DNA of 64,000 nucleotides from Tetmemena sp. SeJ-2015 (taxonomy: Eukaryota; Ciliophora; Spirotrichea; Sporadotrichida; Oxytrichidae), in the NCBI GenBank assembly GCA_027382625.1, contig JAJKFJ010022509.1, positions 157,309 through 221,308 on the forward strand, given 5' to 3'. The first letter of the stretch is position 1. Each line of letters opens with the position of its first letter. Below, piece after piece: positions 1 to 15,000 of this stretch. The notes under the pieces were generated by a model. The model did no database searches. It was not told where the DNA came from and saw nothing but the letters and a program-made list of their open reading frames with translations. A program made the position numbers and the translations under genes.

Positions 1-3000
1 CCAGTGCCAATCTGCTCAAGGTTGCCCAAGCCGGAGATGACAGCGGCAATGGTCAGCGAGTTGCTACGGTTAAAGCCGAGGGTGCCATTGTTCAGGATGG
101 CTCCGCTGCCCACCATGCCTGCAGCGCTGCCACCAACGGTGCTGTCGCCAAGCTGGAGGTAGCCGTAGCCAATGTTGGTGGCACCTGTGCCGGTCATGTT
201 GTTCGTGAGCAAGGTGCGGCCGCCACCGGTGGTGGTGATGATGGTGTTGGAGGTGCCGTCCACGTTTGCGAGAACCAAATCTCCAAGGACATTGTATTGA
301 TTGATGATCAATTCATTTCCAGCGCCCGAGGTGAGGCTGGCGGAAATGGTGGAGGTGTGCGCGCCCACGCTGCTGCTGACAAGAATGCCGCCCGTTTCAA
401 GGGCCACCGTTCCGGTAATGTCAGCATCATTTGCTCCGCTAAAACGAATGGTCGCCGTGCTGGCTCCTGCCACTGCGCCTGCGGCTGTGATGTCCGTATT
501 GAGATTTGCACCGAAAGCGTCTGCCGAATAGCTGGTGAGTCCGGATATGGCAGTGCCTGATCCATTTGCGACGGCCCAAGTTTCAGCGCCGAATGTGGCC
601 CAGCCGCCGAGGATGCCGCTGGCACCGTTGGCATTGCTGGTCGCAGCTGCGCTTGTGCCCACCCTCAAGGTCCCACCCACCGCACGTGTGATGGTCCCCA
701 GGTTGATCCCGGCGAATCCAGGAAGCTGGCTATATTCGGACTCAGCGGTGAAATTGATCAATGATTCAATGGATGAGGCACCTGAATTGAGAGTCGTGGA
801 AGCAACGGACTCCAGAATTCCAGTTCCAGTGCTGATGATACGGATGGTGCCACCGTTCAAAGTCAGCGCACCGACTGATGGCAGGATGTTGCTTCCTGCA
901 CCATAGTTCAGGATGATGGTCGAATTCGAGGAGAGCGTGAGGCCTCCTGTGTGAGCGAGGTTGCCGGAGAGAGTCAAGCCGCCGAAGTTGCTCAGAGCCA
1001 GTGCACCTGCGCCACTTGTAGCCCCAGAGAATCCGGTGGCGGAGACCGCACCGCTGCGAGCTTCGCGGAGGGTCAGCCCGAGTGTAAGCACCGCATTGCC
1101 TGTGCCGGCGAGCGAACCGATGGTGTCCGCCAATGTGACCGTCAGCTGAGTGCCGGTGCCGTTGAGATTGATGCGGGCGCCAGCAATCCCCGTGCTATTG
1201 AAAGCACCGCTTGCAGCATTGAGAGTAAGAGCCGCGTTGGTTCCCACATTGATGGTGCCACCAAAGCCTGTGCTGCTACCCGTCATAGACAAGGTTTGCC
1301 CTGCGACGGTGGAATTGACATTGATGACACTGTTGAGATTGCCGGTGAACACTGTCCCGATGGCCTGAGTGTTTTGATCCATGAGTGTCAGCGAACCGTT
1401 GACGAGCTGAATGGTGCCACCGGTGGAAGACGCAGCAAAACGGGAGACGGTTTGTGAGGTGCCGTTCAAATCCAAGATACCACTGACGCTTCGAATGCTG
1501 CTGGCCAGTGCCAGCATGCCGTTTCCGCCTGTTCCTGGAGCACCAACACCTGCCGCAGCACCATAGATGCCCATGCGCAGAATGCCGCCGTTAGAGATGG
1601 TCTGTCCGGTGTAGGTGTTGGCACCACGAAGCTCCAAAGTTGAAGAATTATCCTTCTGGAAGTCACCTGCTCCTGAAATGACGCCCCCGAAAACGGAACT
1701 GGTGGTGGTGCTGGTGATGAGCCTGATGCCTGCCGTCTGAAGCACGATCAAGCCGTCCACACCCGAGAGATAATTTGCATTAAGGCCACCGACGTTGCCG
1801 TTGGGGAAGACACGAGAGGCACCTTTGCCACCACCTTGGAGGATGCCGATGGCATCATTGACCGTGACGCCGGAGGTGAAGACACCACCATTGTTTTGGA
1901 GGAACAAGGTTTGCGATCCATCGAGGCCAAACGCCCCAGTGGTCTTGAATCCGCCCTGGTTCACGAGGATGGTTCCATCAAAAGAAGGACCATCCGAAAT
2001 TGCATTGTTCCAAGTAAAAGTGCCGGAGCCTTCCTTGATAAGCCAGGTCCCGCCAGCACCAAAGATCTGACCGTTGTAGGTGGAGGTGCTGTTGTCCCCG
2101 CCGATGGCCAGCGCACCGATGCTGGTGCCGACAGTCCCTGCGCCGAAGCCGCCAGTAGTGAGGGCACTCAGGTTGATGGTGGTGCTGGTGCCATTGCCGC
2201 CACTGATGGAACCTACACGCTCAAACGGCGTCAGGGCGGTGGCATTGACAGCAAAGTTCAGCTTTTGGGTGCCCGAACTTGCGAAGACAATCTGGGAGTT
2301 GTCGCTCAAGACATCTTGGAAGGCATACCTGGCACCGTCCCAGATACCGCCACCCACCCAGACGGTTCCATCGTTGATGGTTGTGGCACCGGAATAGGTG
2401 CTGAGGCCGGTCAGGAAAAGGTCACCTGTCCCATTTTTAGTGAAGCCCCCGAGTCCGGTCATGGCACTGCTCAGCACACTGGTAGGAGTGATGGTCAGAG
2501 TAGGAATGTTGGTGACGGTGGCACCGGGAAGCTCATTGATGAGCACGTTGTTGCCATCGATGATCTGCAGGATGATGCCGGTGGCGTTGGTCATGCCGGT
2601 GCTGCCGGAGATCAGCATGCCGGCAGACAGTCCTGCGGTGCTGGAATCCAGTTTAATGACGCGGAAGGTGTTGTCGGAGTCCGCCAGACCGCTGATGACA
2701 GTGGGGGTGCCATTGGTGTAAGTCGTGGTCAGCGTGGCCCCGCTGCCAAGAGCGAGGATGGTGTTGCGGGTGCTGGTCAGTGAACTGATGGTTTGGTTCG
2801 TATTCACGCCGAAAACCGTGTTCCAGCCCGCATTTCGAACTTTGGCGGAGTTGGCAAGCGTCGCACCGCCGGAGAGAATCAACCCACCTCCAGACTGGCC
2901 ACCATAAGTGCGAATGAGAACATCCCCAGTGAAGTCGATGGTGCCTGCCAGAGTTTGTGTTCCACTGCCCAGCTTGGTAAGACCACCCGTGCTGCTGCCC

Positions 3001-6000
3001 GTGATGTTGCCTGAGAAGACTGCGTTCGCGTTGTCCAAGCCCAGAGTGAGAGCGCCGGTGCCCGTGAGCAGGACATTGCCACCGTTGCTGCCACCGCCGG
3101 AAAGAGAGCCCAGAGTTTCGCTATTGCCGTTGAGATCCAGAGCGACACCTGCGGTGTCCGCCAGCACCACGCTTGAACGATCTGGGATGATGGAAAATGG
3201 GCTGCCACTCGCGATTTGAATGACGCCAGTGTTGATGATGGTGCTGCCTGTATAGGCATTTCCGCCGGAGAGGAACAGCATGGATGAGGCTCCATCCTTG
3301 ATCAAAGACACCGGACCGCGCTGAACGAAGCCATCTGTGTCCCCAATGGAACCGATGAAGTTGAAGGTGCCAGCGTAGGACCCGGTGAAGGTCAGTGACT
3401 TGGCCCCCGAAGCTGTCGAAGTGGTGTTGCCGGTAAATGTCAGGTCACCGCTGCCGTTATTCTCGATGACGCCACCACCGGTGGTGCCCGCGAGGTTGAG
3501 GATGCGGTCGGTTGTCTCGCCAAAACCGGTGTAAATCAGGGTGCCTGTGTCCGTGCCTGAACCGAGGGAGATGGTGCCGTTGGCCGCCGTGGTCTGCGCG
3601 CCCAGATTGCTGCTGCTCGAACCACCGGACACGTTGTTGATCGTGCTGACACTCAGAGCGCCGTTTTTAATCCATGTGCGGCCCGTGTAGGTGCTGGCAC
3701 CCGTCAGTGTCAGAGTGCCGGTTCCTGCTTTGCTGAAATTCAGGGTGGAGTTGGAGCTGTTGGTGATGGTGCCACCAAAGATCGTGCTGGAATTGTCTCC
3801 ACCTGCGGTGAATGTCGAAACAGTACCGGCAGCTGTGTTGGTGACAATGCCGCCTGCACCCGCACCTTCACTGGCCAGAGAACCGACCGCGCCATTGAAA
3901 CCGTTCATGTCCAGTGTGCCGCCTGCAAGCACAGTCAGGGCAGTCAGGGTGGGCAGTGTGTCGGTGACACCATAGCTAAGTTTGCCAGCCGTCACTGTCG
4001 TGGTCCCGGCATACGTATTGACAACCTTGAGGATCAGGTTGCCGGTGCCCGTTTTGTTGATGCCGGATGCTCCCGTTCCCGTCAAGGGGGCGCTGATGTC
4101 CAAGGTGGCCAGAGTTGGGGAGAGGATCTCGCCGTTCCACTGCACAGGACTGATGTCCAAAGTGCGCACTGCACCGTTGAGATTGATGGCGCCGAGTCCG
4201 AAGAACACCAGCTGGTTGGTGGTTGCTGTGGCATTCGCATTCACGGAGAGGGTGAACTGTGTACCGTTGACAATGGACGCGATCGTTGCGCCGGCTGGAA
4301 CACCAATCCCGATGACCGGCGTGCCCACCACCAGTCCTGCGGTGCTGGTGACAGTCACCGTGTTATTTGCATTGGTGGTTGAGGCGGTCATTACCACGCC
4401 GAGCTGTGAAACCGCCCCGAGGTTTTGGGATGTGGCGGTCAGGTTGCCATTCAAGGTAAAGGAACCCGTGCCAACGTTCAGGACCGGCGAGTTGCCACCG
4501 TTGTTGTTAAACACCACGCCGCCAACTGTCTGGTTGAAGTTGTTGGTGTCGAATGTAGCACCGCCAAGGATGGTCAGGATGCCAGTGTGCGCCATTTGAT
4601 TGGCGGCTCCCAGAATGACCTGAGTGTTGCGGTCCGTGTAGGCCGCCGGATTGCTGCTGTAACCACCAGATATGGTCAAATTCCCGGGCACGGCAAAAGT
4701 CGTGACGCCATCTGCCAGGGCATTGTTCAGGATGATCCGGCCTGAGTTGACCCAGGTGCCGCCGGTGTAGGTGTTTGAACCGGTGATGAACACATCATTG
4801 GTGGCGTTCAGAGTCCCGCGGCCCTGATTGCCTTCAATGACAAGCGCCACTGCGCCACCTGCGGCATTGTTGACGATGTTTGCAGAGACGGTGACATCCG
4901 CATTGCCGGTGTTGTCCGCCTGGTTGTTGAGCCAGCTCAGGGCATGGAGGTAGAGATCGGCCGGGCTGGAAGTGGTGCCGGCAGTCAAAGAACCGTTGAT
5001 GATGTTGATGCTGTTGGCCGAGGCGGCTGTGGAGACGGGTGATGCGATCAGACCTCCGCTCGCAAGCGTCAGTGTCTTGCCGCCCAGATCCAGCACGCTG
5101 CTGGCAGTGGCCCCTGTGTTTGCCTGAAGGTTCAGGCTGTTGAGAGTGACGTCTGCCGTCAGGGTCGTGATCGATCCGGCGACGGGCAGCAGAATGCGGA
5201 CGTTGTCCGTGGCTGTACCACTGAAAATGGTGCGGGGTGAATAGCCTGCATAGCCGTTGTTGGTCAGACCGGCAACCCCTTGACTTGGGGTATAGGTTGC
5301 AAACTCACGCTCAAAGGTGGCCCAGCCGCCGATGATGTTATTGACAAGGCCATCGCCGATGTTGGTGGTGGCAACGCCATTGAGATTGGAGATGAAGAGA
5401 CGCTGCAGGGCCGAAATATTGCCGTCCATGTTCAAGAACCGCACCGTGCCATGCTGACCGGCCTCCTGCGCGAAGCTGGCAAAGGTGACGTCCGACTGGT
5501 TCACATTCGAACCAGGTTCCGCGAAATCAATGATGCTGTTGCCATAACCGAGTTTTACAGCACCGAGCAACTCGGTGCTGTAAAGCGATGCGCGGCTGCG
5601 CCACTGGAACATGGCACCATTCAGAGTGATCGAAGCTGCGTCATTGATGCGGTCAGTGAGGCTCACCGACTCGGCGGTGATATTACCGGTGGTGACCAGC
5701 AAAGTGGAGTTTGAAATTTCAATGGAGGATGTTCCGCTCCACCGTCCACCATCAATAAGCTGCGTGCGCCCGCCGTTGAGCAGGGTGGCGCCGGTGTAGG
5801 TATTGTCGCCATAGAGATTCCAATCAACAGATGAACCCGCAGCACCGGACCGCACCACAGCAATGTTGCTCTGCAGCACATTGCCATTCCCAATGGCGCC
5901 ACGGAAACTCACATTGGCCGTGGTCAGCGCCAAGGTGGCCTGGGAGGCCGAAGTATTGATGACATAACCGGCTGTATTGGCTGCATATCCGTCATTGACG

Positions 6001-9000
6001 GCCAAGGATCCAGTCTGGGCCTGGAGATTGTTGATGTTCTGCACCGTGCCATTGAGGTCAAGATTGCCTCCAAGAAGCTGCATCGTCTGGTTTGAAGTCA
6101 GGCTGAAATCAGTGCCATCGAGCTTCAGCGTGCCCTGATTGACCGTGACCGTGCCGGTAAAGGTATTGCCAGCAGCAAGCGTCAGGGTGCCCTCGCCCGA
6201 TTTGGTGAGGCCCCCGCTGGTTCCGGTGATCGCGACGCCCAAGGTCAGATCTCCAACCGTGTAAACAATCAATTCCCGATTGCTGGCAGCGGTGAGAGTT
6301 CCCGTGCCAGAGATTCCGCTGTTGCCAGCCTGCACCAGCAGCGCACCACTTTCCAAAGTCAGAACGGTGCCGCCTGAGAGGGTGATGCCGCCACCGCTGC
6401 TCAATTGGAGGGAGTTGATGGAAAGAGATGCCGCCAAATTTGCGGCGCTGGTCAGGTTCACATTGGTGCCTGCAGTCGAGAGACTGGAGACCTGTTCAGA
6501 ACCGCTCAGAAGACGAAGCCGGTTGGTTCCAGCATTGGCACCAGCAGCGGCCGAGTCAGCCGTGACGAATCCGACGCCAGAGCCGCTCAGACTCGTGTCG
6601 CCGATGGCCCAACCCAGAATCGATTTGTTTGTCGTGCCTGTGGCTCCCAGCTGGCCCGTGAAGGTGTAGGTGGCGGTGCTGCCCTGAATAGTGGCCACAT
6701 TGGCACCCGCCGCATTGCCAAAACCATCCGCACGGATGAGCAGGGTGGAGCCTCCACCGCGCGTCACCGCCGCCGTGGTGAAGTTCAACTGCTGGCCCGC
6801 ACCAGCATCCAGCGTGAAGACCGATGCGCCGGCATTGATGGCCACGGCACCCGTGGTCGTTTCAGTCGTGGTGGCATTGGCGTTGCCGATGATGCGGAAA
6901 TCGGAGCCTTGGAAACTCAGCGCTGCATTCCCCAGACGGTTGGCGACGTTGTTGCCGACGACGCCGGAGTTGTCGAGAGTCAGCGTGGCAAAGTCATGCA
7001 CAAAAATCGTGCGCAGGGAGCCCTGGCCGGAACCAAGCGTGCTGAATGTGCCGACACCGTTCAAAGACAACGTGCCTTGCTTGACGAAGACATCACGGCC
7101 TGAGAAGGCGTTTGCCACCTGGATGTTCAGCGTGCCAGTGCCGAATTTGTTGAGCTGGTAAATGCCCAGTGTTCCCGTGTTGGTGAAGCCTGTGGTGGTG
7201 ATGTTGGTGGTGCCTTCACCGCCGATCCCGACCCAGGCATGCCGGTTGGAGCCAGCCGTTCCCACCTGGCCCAGCACACCGCCGGTGATGTTCAACGTGG
7301 CACCCGCATCCGCCCCCAGGGTCACGGCACGCATTTGGCTGTCTGCCGTGGATGTCGCGATGGTGATGAGACCTGACACGGTGTTGATCCCTGCCGTGCT
7401 GCGGATGGCTCCGCCACCATTGATGCCGTTATTGGTCGCATTGTTGGTGGCATTGATGAAAATGCCATCTGCAACCGTCGCTCCGCCGGTCAGTTCGATA
7501 GCTGCACCGACGTTTGCCATCAAGATTCCACCTGCGGAGGTTGTGATGGTAGGATTCGCCCCAGTCGTATTGGCGCTGAGAGTGATCGTCGTGCCAGTGA
7601 TGGCGGTGATGAATGTGTCTGCGGCAATTCCCGTTCCGAACACCAGCTGGCCCACCCCATAATTGGCTGTGCCACCGGTCGGCGTGAGGACGGTCTGACC
7701 AGAGGCTCCTGTGGTCGCCGTCGAAGCGGTGGTGGACGATGCATTGCCCAGCTGGTTTCCATTGGAAATTTTCAGCACGCCCTGCTGAACAAACATGACC
7801 CCGTTCCAGCCGGTCTGGGGGGATGTCAGCACGAGAGTACCGAGGTCATACTTCCTGAGAGCGTTGTTGGCAGATGCAAAGGTGAAAGCGTTGTTCAGCG
7901 TCAGAGTGTTTCCCTGGGTCACTTCAATTTCACCTGCGGCGGAATTGAGGTTGAAGGTGCGGGAGGTGGCGAAGGTGCCGGTGGCGCGGAAACCAAAGGC
8001 AAGATTGTTGCCGCTGAGGCGGATGATGTTGCCTGAATTGCCCAATACGGCGTCGGAGGATGCGGCAATCAACCCTGCTGTGATGTCGATGATGGACCCG
8101 CCACCGCCAAATGTGTTGCCCGTATTGGTCAACGACAGCACACCGCCACCTGATTTGGTGAGAACCACCGCCGACGCACCGGTCGGGCCGCCCGAAAGCA
8201 CGCCACTGAGCGTCAATCCATCAAGCTGCAGTGAAGTGCTGCCATTCACCACATTGAAAGTGGGGCCCTGATTGGCGGACACCGTATTGAAAACGATATT
8301 GTCCGCCAGAAGCAGGCCGTAGTTGTTGTTGTTGGTCACGGTCAGTCCGTTGGCCAGCAAGGATGAGGAAAAGCTGCTCGGAGCGACCACCTTGTTGACA
8401 GCCTGCGGGTAATAATCGCTGGTGCCCGCGCGTCCGATGGTAAGAGACAAGGCCGTGCCTGTTACTGTGGACTCCCAGGTGATAGCACCGAGATTAATCG
8501 TCTCGAACGAACCGGTTCTGTCCCCATCGACCAGAAGAGAGAAGGAGGTGCTGGTGTTCAATGCACCGATGTCGATCGTAGCGGCGGTGTTGTAGCCGTT
8601 AAGATTAATCCCTGTGATGTTGCCCAGGCCGGTCTTGCTGATGGTGTTGGCACCCGTTCCTCCAAAGGAAGTGATTGAGCCGATGTTGGCAATGGGGCCG
8701 CCGAGCACCACATTGAGAAACGGCGTGGGAATATTGATCACAACGCCGGTCGTGGCCAGGGTGTCAAATGTCAGAGCGCCGTTCAAGGTGAGCGTGGGCA
8801 AGTTGGTGCCGGTGTTGTTGAAGATCGGATTCCCTGCGAAGGTCATGGCATTGGCCACGGTGCGGCTGTTGTTGTCCACCAGAAGGGTGGTGCCGTCAGC
8901 AAACGACACGGTGCCGACACCCAGCGGTCCGGAGAGAAGTGAATTTGGAACGGTGGAGGTGCTGCTGGCTGAAAGAATGATCCCGCCCTGCTGCACTTCC

Positions 9001-12000
9001 ATGCCTCCGTCAAAGGTGCTCTGTCCGCTGAGCTGGAGCAGACCGTTGTCGGTTTTAATGATTTTGGACCCTGTGCCAGTGATTGCCGAGGATATGCTAA
9101 GCGAAGCAGCAAGCTGTGTGTAAACCTGACCATTCAATGTAGGTGCCTGGATGCTGAAGGTGTTGTTTCCGCTGTTGAGAGCCAGGAAGCCGCCGTTGAT
9201 CGAAGCAACCGTGGAGGCATTGCTGCTGGTGACAGTGATCGGCGCGGAGGAAGTGAGCGTCAGGATGCTGTTGGCCTGATTCGTGATGGTGGGGGTGCCG
9301 GAACCGCCGTTGTTGTTGAACGTGATGCTCTTGAGCGTGTTGTTCAGCCCCAGGCCACCAGCAAGTGTCAGGGTGGAACTGCCCACCAGGATGACATCGT
9401 TGGAGGCGTCGATCTGCCCAACGTTGGTGAGCATGGTGACCGCCGCGTTGTTGATGGTCAGACCGCCCGCAGGGAGGACCACCCCGGTGCCGATCAAATT
9501 CAGCGTGCCCTGATCCACGACGGTGCCGCCCGTGTAGGTGTTGTTGGCAGACAGGTTGACAATACCAGTGCCGGACTTCACGAATGAGACTTTGTTGCCA
9601 AAGCCATTGTCAGCGATGACCGAATTGATGATCATGTTGCTCATGCCGACGGTGAAAGTCAGCGCACTGCCAGCGGCTGTAGCCACCTGACTGAGTGTGA
9701 CCTGAGTGGGACTGTCCACCGAGACGACATAAGTGCCGGCAGGAATGCCGGTGCCGGTCAGAGTCATGCCCCGAGCGATGCCTGTGGTAGAGTTCATCGT
9801 GATCTGCGCCGACCCCAATGCGGTGGTGCCACTGACAAATGAACCAGCGGTGAAGGTTTGGTTTTGCGCACTCGCCGTGGCATTGTTGCTCAGGGTGATC
9901 TGCGTCAGGCTGTCCACGGAAACGACGGTGGTGCCGGCGGGGAAACTGGCATTGGCGAGGGTCATGCCTGGCTGGATGCCCACCGTTGAATTCATGATGA
10001 CCACCGGAGAACCAGCAACAATGCCACCGGCAGTATTGGGATTGGTAAACGATGGATTGGAGGTGTTGGTATTATAAACAATGAGCTCCCGAGTCCCGCC
10101 CGTTTCCGTGCCACCGGCGGTGATCACCCCCCGGATGGCGGTGGTGCCAAAGCTGGTGTCAAAGGGGTTGTTGGTGCGCAAGATGCCACCGAGTTCGAGA
10201 TTCAGAACATCGCTGTTGTTGGTGAAAGCAATGTTGTTGGTGAAATTGCCGCTCAACCGAAGCATGCTGGCGGTGGTGGTGCCAGAGAGGGTGGTCGTCA
10301 GCGGAGTCACTGAGTAAGTTCCAAGGTCCGTGATGTTGCCGCTGCCAAACACGGCCGAATAACCGGCAAAGCCGCCGTTGCCAACCGTGCCCACACCATT
10401 GGTGGTGTTGTAGGCGGCATAGTCGTTGGAGTTTGAAATGGCCCAGGCTCCCAGAACGCCATCACCATAAGTGGTGGGCGCAGATGTGAACACGATGCGG
10501 GGGAAGTTGCCGACGCTGCCAAGCGCGGTAGATCCGAGGAAATTTATCGTCGATCCAGCCGAACGCGTCAGGCTGGCAATGGTCAGATCCATGGCGGTGA
10601 AAGCCCCGGCAGTACCAGTGCCGCCGGTCGCTGCCTGAATGCTGTTCGCACCCTGCGCTAAAATGATGTCACCCAGTCTTTCAGTGGCCATCGTGTTGAC
10701 CCGGCCGTTGATCTGAATGTTGCCCGCCCGCAGTGTGATGGCGATGGCATCGCCGATGCGGTCATTGTTCTGCGTCTGCAGGCTGCTGTTGCTGGTGGCG
10801 ATCAAGGTGGCTCCATTGATTTCAATGGCCGAGGTGGTGAGCAGCGAGGCATCATTTTCGAGCGTGGTGGTGCCGCCCAGAAGCGAGGTGGTACCGGTGT
10901 AGGTCTGCGCCGTTTCGAGCGTGAGGGTGCCACCAGCGACGCGGCCAAGATTGATGACACCTGAAATGATCCCGCCAAAGGTGCCACCGCCGTTGGTGAC
11001 AAAGGTGCTGGTGGTCAAAGCGGTGTTGGTCAGTGAGCCCGCCGTGTTTGGCATGTTACCGCCCCCTGTCAGGTTGCCGATATATTGAGAGCTGCCGTTG
11101 AGATCCACGGTGGCACCGATGCCGATGTTAAGACTGTTGGCCGCCGGGAAGATGGCATTGAGCCCGGCATTGAGCTGCAGGGTGCCGCCCATGACGTTGG
11201 TGGTGCTGTTGTAGTAGCTGGTACTTTCAAGACTCAAAGTACCACCGCCCACCTTGCTGAGCTGGCCGTTGATCAACGTGGAGGTCACATGCAGTGTGGT
11301 GCCGGCCTGCACCTGGAAAAAGCCGCCGCTGCCGCCCAGGTTCACCTGTGAGACAGCCAGCGTGTTGTCACCGCCGGTGCTGATGAGAGAACCCGTGGTC
11401 AAAGTGAGCACACGGTTGCCGGTGCTGGTGATGGACAGGCCGCCGCCGTTGATCTTCAGAGCATTTAACGTGCGCGACAACGACACATTGGCCGAGCTGG
11501 TCACGTTCATCGTGTCGCCGTTGGCCGCAGCGTTCAGATTGTTGGTGTTGTTGTAAGCGGTGAAAGCCACCACGCCGTTGGTGCTGTCATAGGCGGCAAA
11601 GTCATCCAGGAGAACAATGCGTGGCAGAATGGCGTTGATGAATGTGCTGCCCCCCTGCTGGTAGGTGGTGATCTTCACCTTGTTTGTGGATCCCAATCCA
11701 GTGATTCCAGACAAGTCCCATGACGAGCCGGAGTTGGCGAAATTCGCGGTGGCAAAGGTCAGCGTGTTGCTGCCGGTTCCGGACATGCTGATGGTTCCCA
11801 TGATGTTATTCACGGTGGCAACACCAATCGATTCAGAGGTGTTGTTCCCGATCAGGCTCAAGGTACCGCCATTGAAGGTAAATGCGCGCCCAGCCACACG
11901 GCCGCTGCCGTTGTTTCCACCGCTGTTATCCAGCGCCAGTGTACCGCCCGCATTGAGCGTGATGCCTGAGGAGGCGTTGATACTTCCGCTGGTGCCACTG

Positions 12001-15000
12001 ATGGTGACGGTGCCGCGATTGATCGTCAGGGCTCCACCAAAGGTGTTGGTGCCGGAGAGATTCAAAGCGTTGCCCTGAAACAGAAGCGCCGAGGCGGTGG
12101 ACGTGCTGCCGTTGACAATGGCGCTTGTGATGTTGGTCGTCCCGGAGCCGGCAATGACCAGGGTACGGTTGGTGGCTGATTCCGAAAGATTGACACCCCC
12201 CGAAAGTGTGAGCACAGCCCCAGACCCGACATCGAGATCATTCTGCAAAACCCGGGTGGAGCCATTGTTGGTCACCGATGCGCCAAACTCGATGCTTTGC
12301 GTGCCATTGATAACAGCCGGGTCACCGGCAATGGTCACGGCGTTTACCAGCTTGTTCACTCCAGTCAGATCAAACGCTGATGTCAAAACACCGCCATCAA
12401 GAATCAGGGCATTGGCGGCAGTTCCAAGCGCTTTGACATTGCCGATAACAAGCGTTCCCTGGCCAAGCAGAATGCCACCCGTCAAGGTGGTGGCACTGCC
12501 AATGGTGAAGGAGGCTTCGTTGGCAATGCGAATGTCAAGACGTGTGAGAGAGGTCGAAAGCAGGGCGTTGTCCTTGATGTCCCCGTTCCATATCGTCGAA
12601 CCATAGCCGCGGATGTTGAGCTGGCGCGTGGCAGCCGCGTTCTGGAAGTTGAGGAAATTGCCGTTGATGGTAAGAAGCGCGCCACCCTCGAGATTGTTGC
12701 TCAGGGTATGATCGTTGCCGCCGGAATTTTTAATCATGTCGCCATTGATGGTGATGGCGTTTGAACCGGCGAAAATGGCTGTCGTATTGTTGTTAAAGAT
12801 CACCGGCTGTGAGATGGTCAATCCAGCCGGATCGGTGGCAAAAATACCGGCGTTTGACATCAGGAGCCCGCCAAAGACCAACTGAGCATTCACGGGAATG
12901 GTGCGAGCAGCGGAAATCGTGAACGTCGAGGCACTGGTGATGCCGGTAATGACGTCACCATAAGCGATGCCGGTCCCGTTGATGTTCATGCCCACGACCA
13001 GACCGGCCGTGGTTCCAGTCGCCAGTGTGATCGTGGAGGAGTTGTTCACCGCAGCGGAGGTCAAACCGGTGGGGCCGACTGCACCGAGCGAATCAGTGGT
13101 GCCGATGCCGAGAAGACCGCCGTCAACCCGGGTGCCACCTGTATAGGTGTTGGCGGCGTTCAAGATCCAGACACCGCCGTCGGTCTTGAGCAGGCGCAAG
13201 GCTCCCACGCCCCCGAAGGCAGGCGTGCCCAGCCCTTGCGCATTGTCAGCAAGCACGGAGGTGATCATGTTGGCGTCCGTGTTGGTGCCGCGGATTTCCA
13301 GTGTTTTGTCACCACCGATGGTGTTTACCGAGGTCGCTGTGCTGTTTCGCACATCGGTGAGAATCAGCGCCCCAGAGCCACTGGAGTCGATACGCCGGGT
13401 TCCCGTGGTGCCGGTGAGGTCGATTTCGCGCGTGGTGGTTTCTCCAGCACCGACATACATCAGGCTGACGGTGGTGTTTGAACCGGGATTGCCCAGTTCC
13501 AAAATGCCGCCACCGACGTTCGTGCCGAAACTGGAGGAAGTCACTCCGTTGGCGCCAATGGACGTCACATAAACTGCATCCTGACGGATGACCGTCCTGC
13601 CGCTGTAAGTGTTGGCATCTCCGAGAATAAGACCGGCGCTACCGATTTTCCCAAGGCCGCCCGTCCCGCCGATCACACCTGAGACAGTGGCAAAATCAAG
13701 ATTGGTGCTGCCATTGTCATCCACCTGAATCTGACGCCAGCCTTCTCCCGTCACGGTGGTTGGAACACCGGCGGCGGCGACGACACCCGTCCCCGAACTC
13801 AGGGTGAACTGAGTCGCGCTGTTGATGGCTGTGATATAAAGCCCGGTGGGAATGTTGGAGTTGCCAGTAAATGCCTGGCCAATGGTCAGTCCGTCCGTGG
13901 TTCCGCTGGTCAGATTGACGGTGGCACTTCCAGCAGTCGTCGTCACGTTGATGGATTTGCTGATGCCTGCTGCGAGGTCGAAATTGCCTATGATCTCGAC
14001 GTCCGCAATGGAGGTGGCGTTGTTGAGAATCAACGCACCCGCGCCGATGAAATTGGCAGTAGATCCCCACACAGGCGTGCCCAAGGAGCCGAAATCCACC
14101 GTCAGCTTGGACGTGCCGGATGAGAAACCTCCATTACCATAGGCAGTAAACCGGAACTGCCCGGCACCCGTGCCCAGAGCCCGGTTGAATGTGCCGGAAG
14201 ACTGATACACACCGCCATTGAGCAGAAGATTGCTGCCGGCTGAAAGGCCCGCGCCATCAACTGCCTGGAGTGCACCGCCATTGATGGAGGTCGTACCCAT
14301 GTAGGTGTTTGCGGTTAATGGATTGAGGATCCACAGACTGGCACCGGTCTTGGTCAGCGAGAGCGCTCCACCATTGGGATTGTCAATGAGGTGGATTTTG
14401 ATTTCGTTATCCCCCAGTGAATCACCGTCAAGCGTGAGAGTACGGGTGCCGGTCCCACTGAATGCCAGATCCGCAGTATTGTTGAAAATCAGCGCCGCAT
14501 GGTTTGTGATACGTGAAGCTGAAAGATTCCCGTAGCTGCCAAAGGAGGCGATTGTTCCGTTGCCGGCCAGGGTGAACAAGCGATTGATGCTGACGGAGGG
14601 GGTCTGGGTTGCTGTGACCGCACCGCCGGAGTTGGTACCCACATAGCGCAGGGCGCCTCCATTGAGAATGAGGCTGGCTGCATTGGTCGCGTCGCTGGTG
14701 GCATCACCCATGCCGATGCCACTTGCCACGCCGATATCAGTGATGTTCGGAATGTCCAGATTTCCACCAAGAATGGTCACCGCTCCGGTAAAGGTGTTTG
14801 CACCGGTGAGAGTGACTGTGCCAGTGCCGTTTTTCACCAAGGCCAGAGCCGCTGTGGCTCCATTCTGGATCAGACCCGTAAACAGCCCCGATGCATTGTT
14901 GCTGCCAAACCGCAGGACGGCCGTTCCGCTGGCGGCGCTGTTGGTGATGAGGCCTGCGCCATTCAGAGCGTTCACTGAATTCGTGCCAGAGGCAACCGTG

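Noticed and set aside
13717..14070. His/Arg-rich minus-strand frame
   Set aside because: It is in another frame of the giant gene, and its composition is a frame-shifted image of the repeats.
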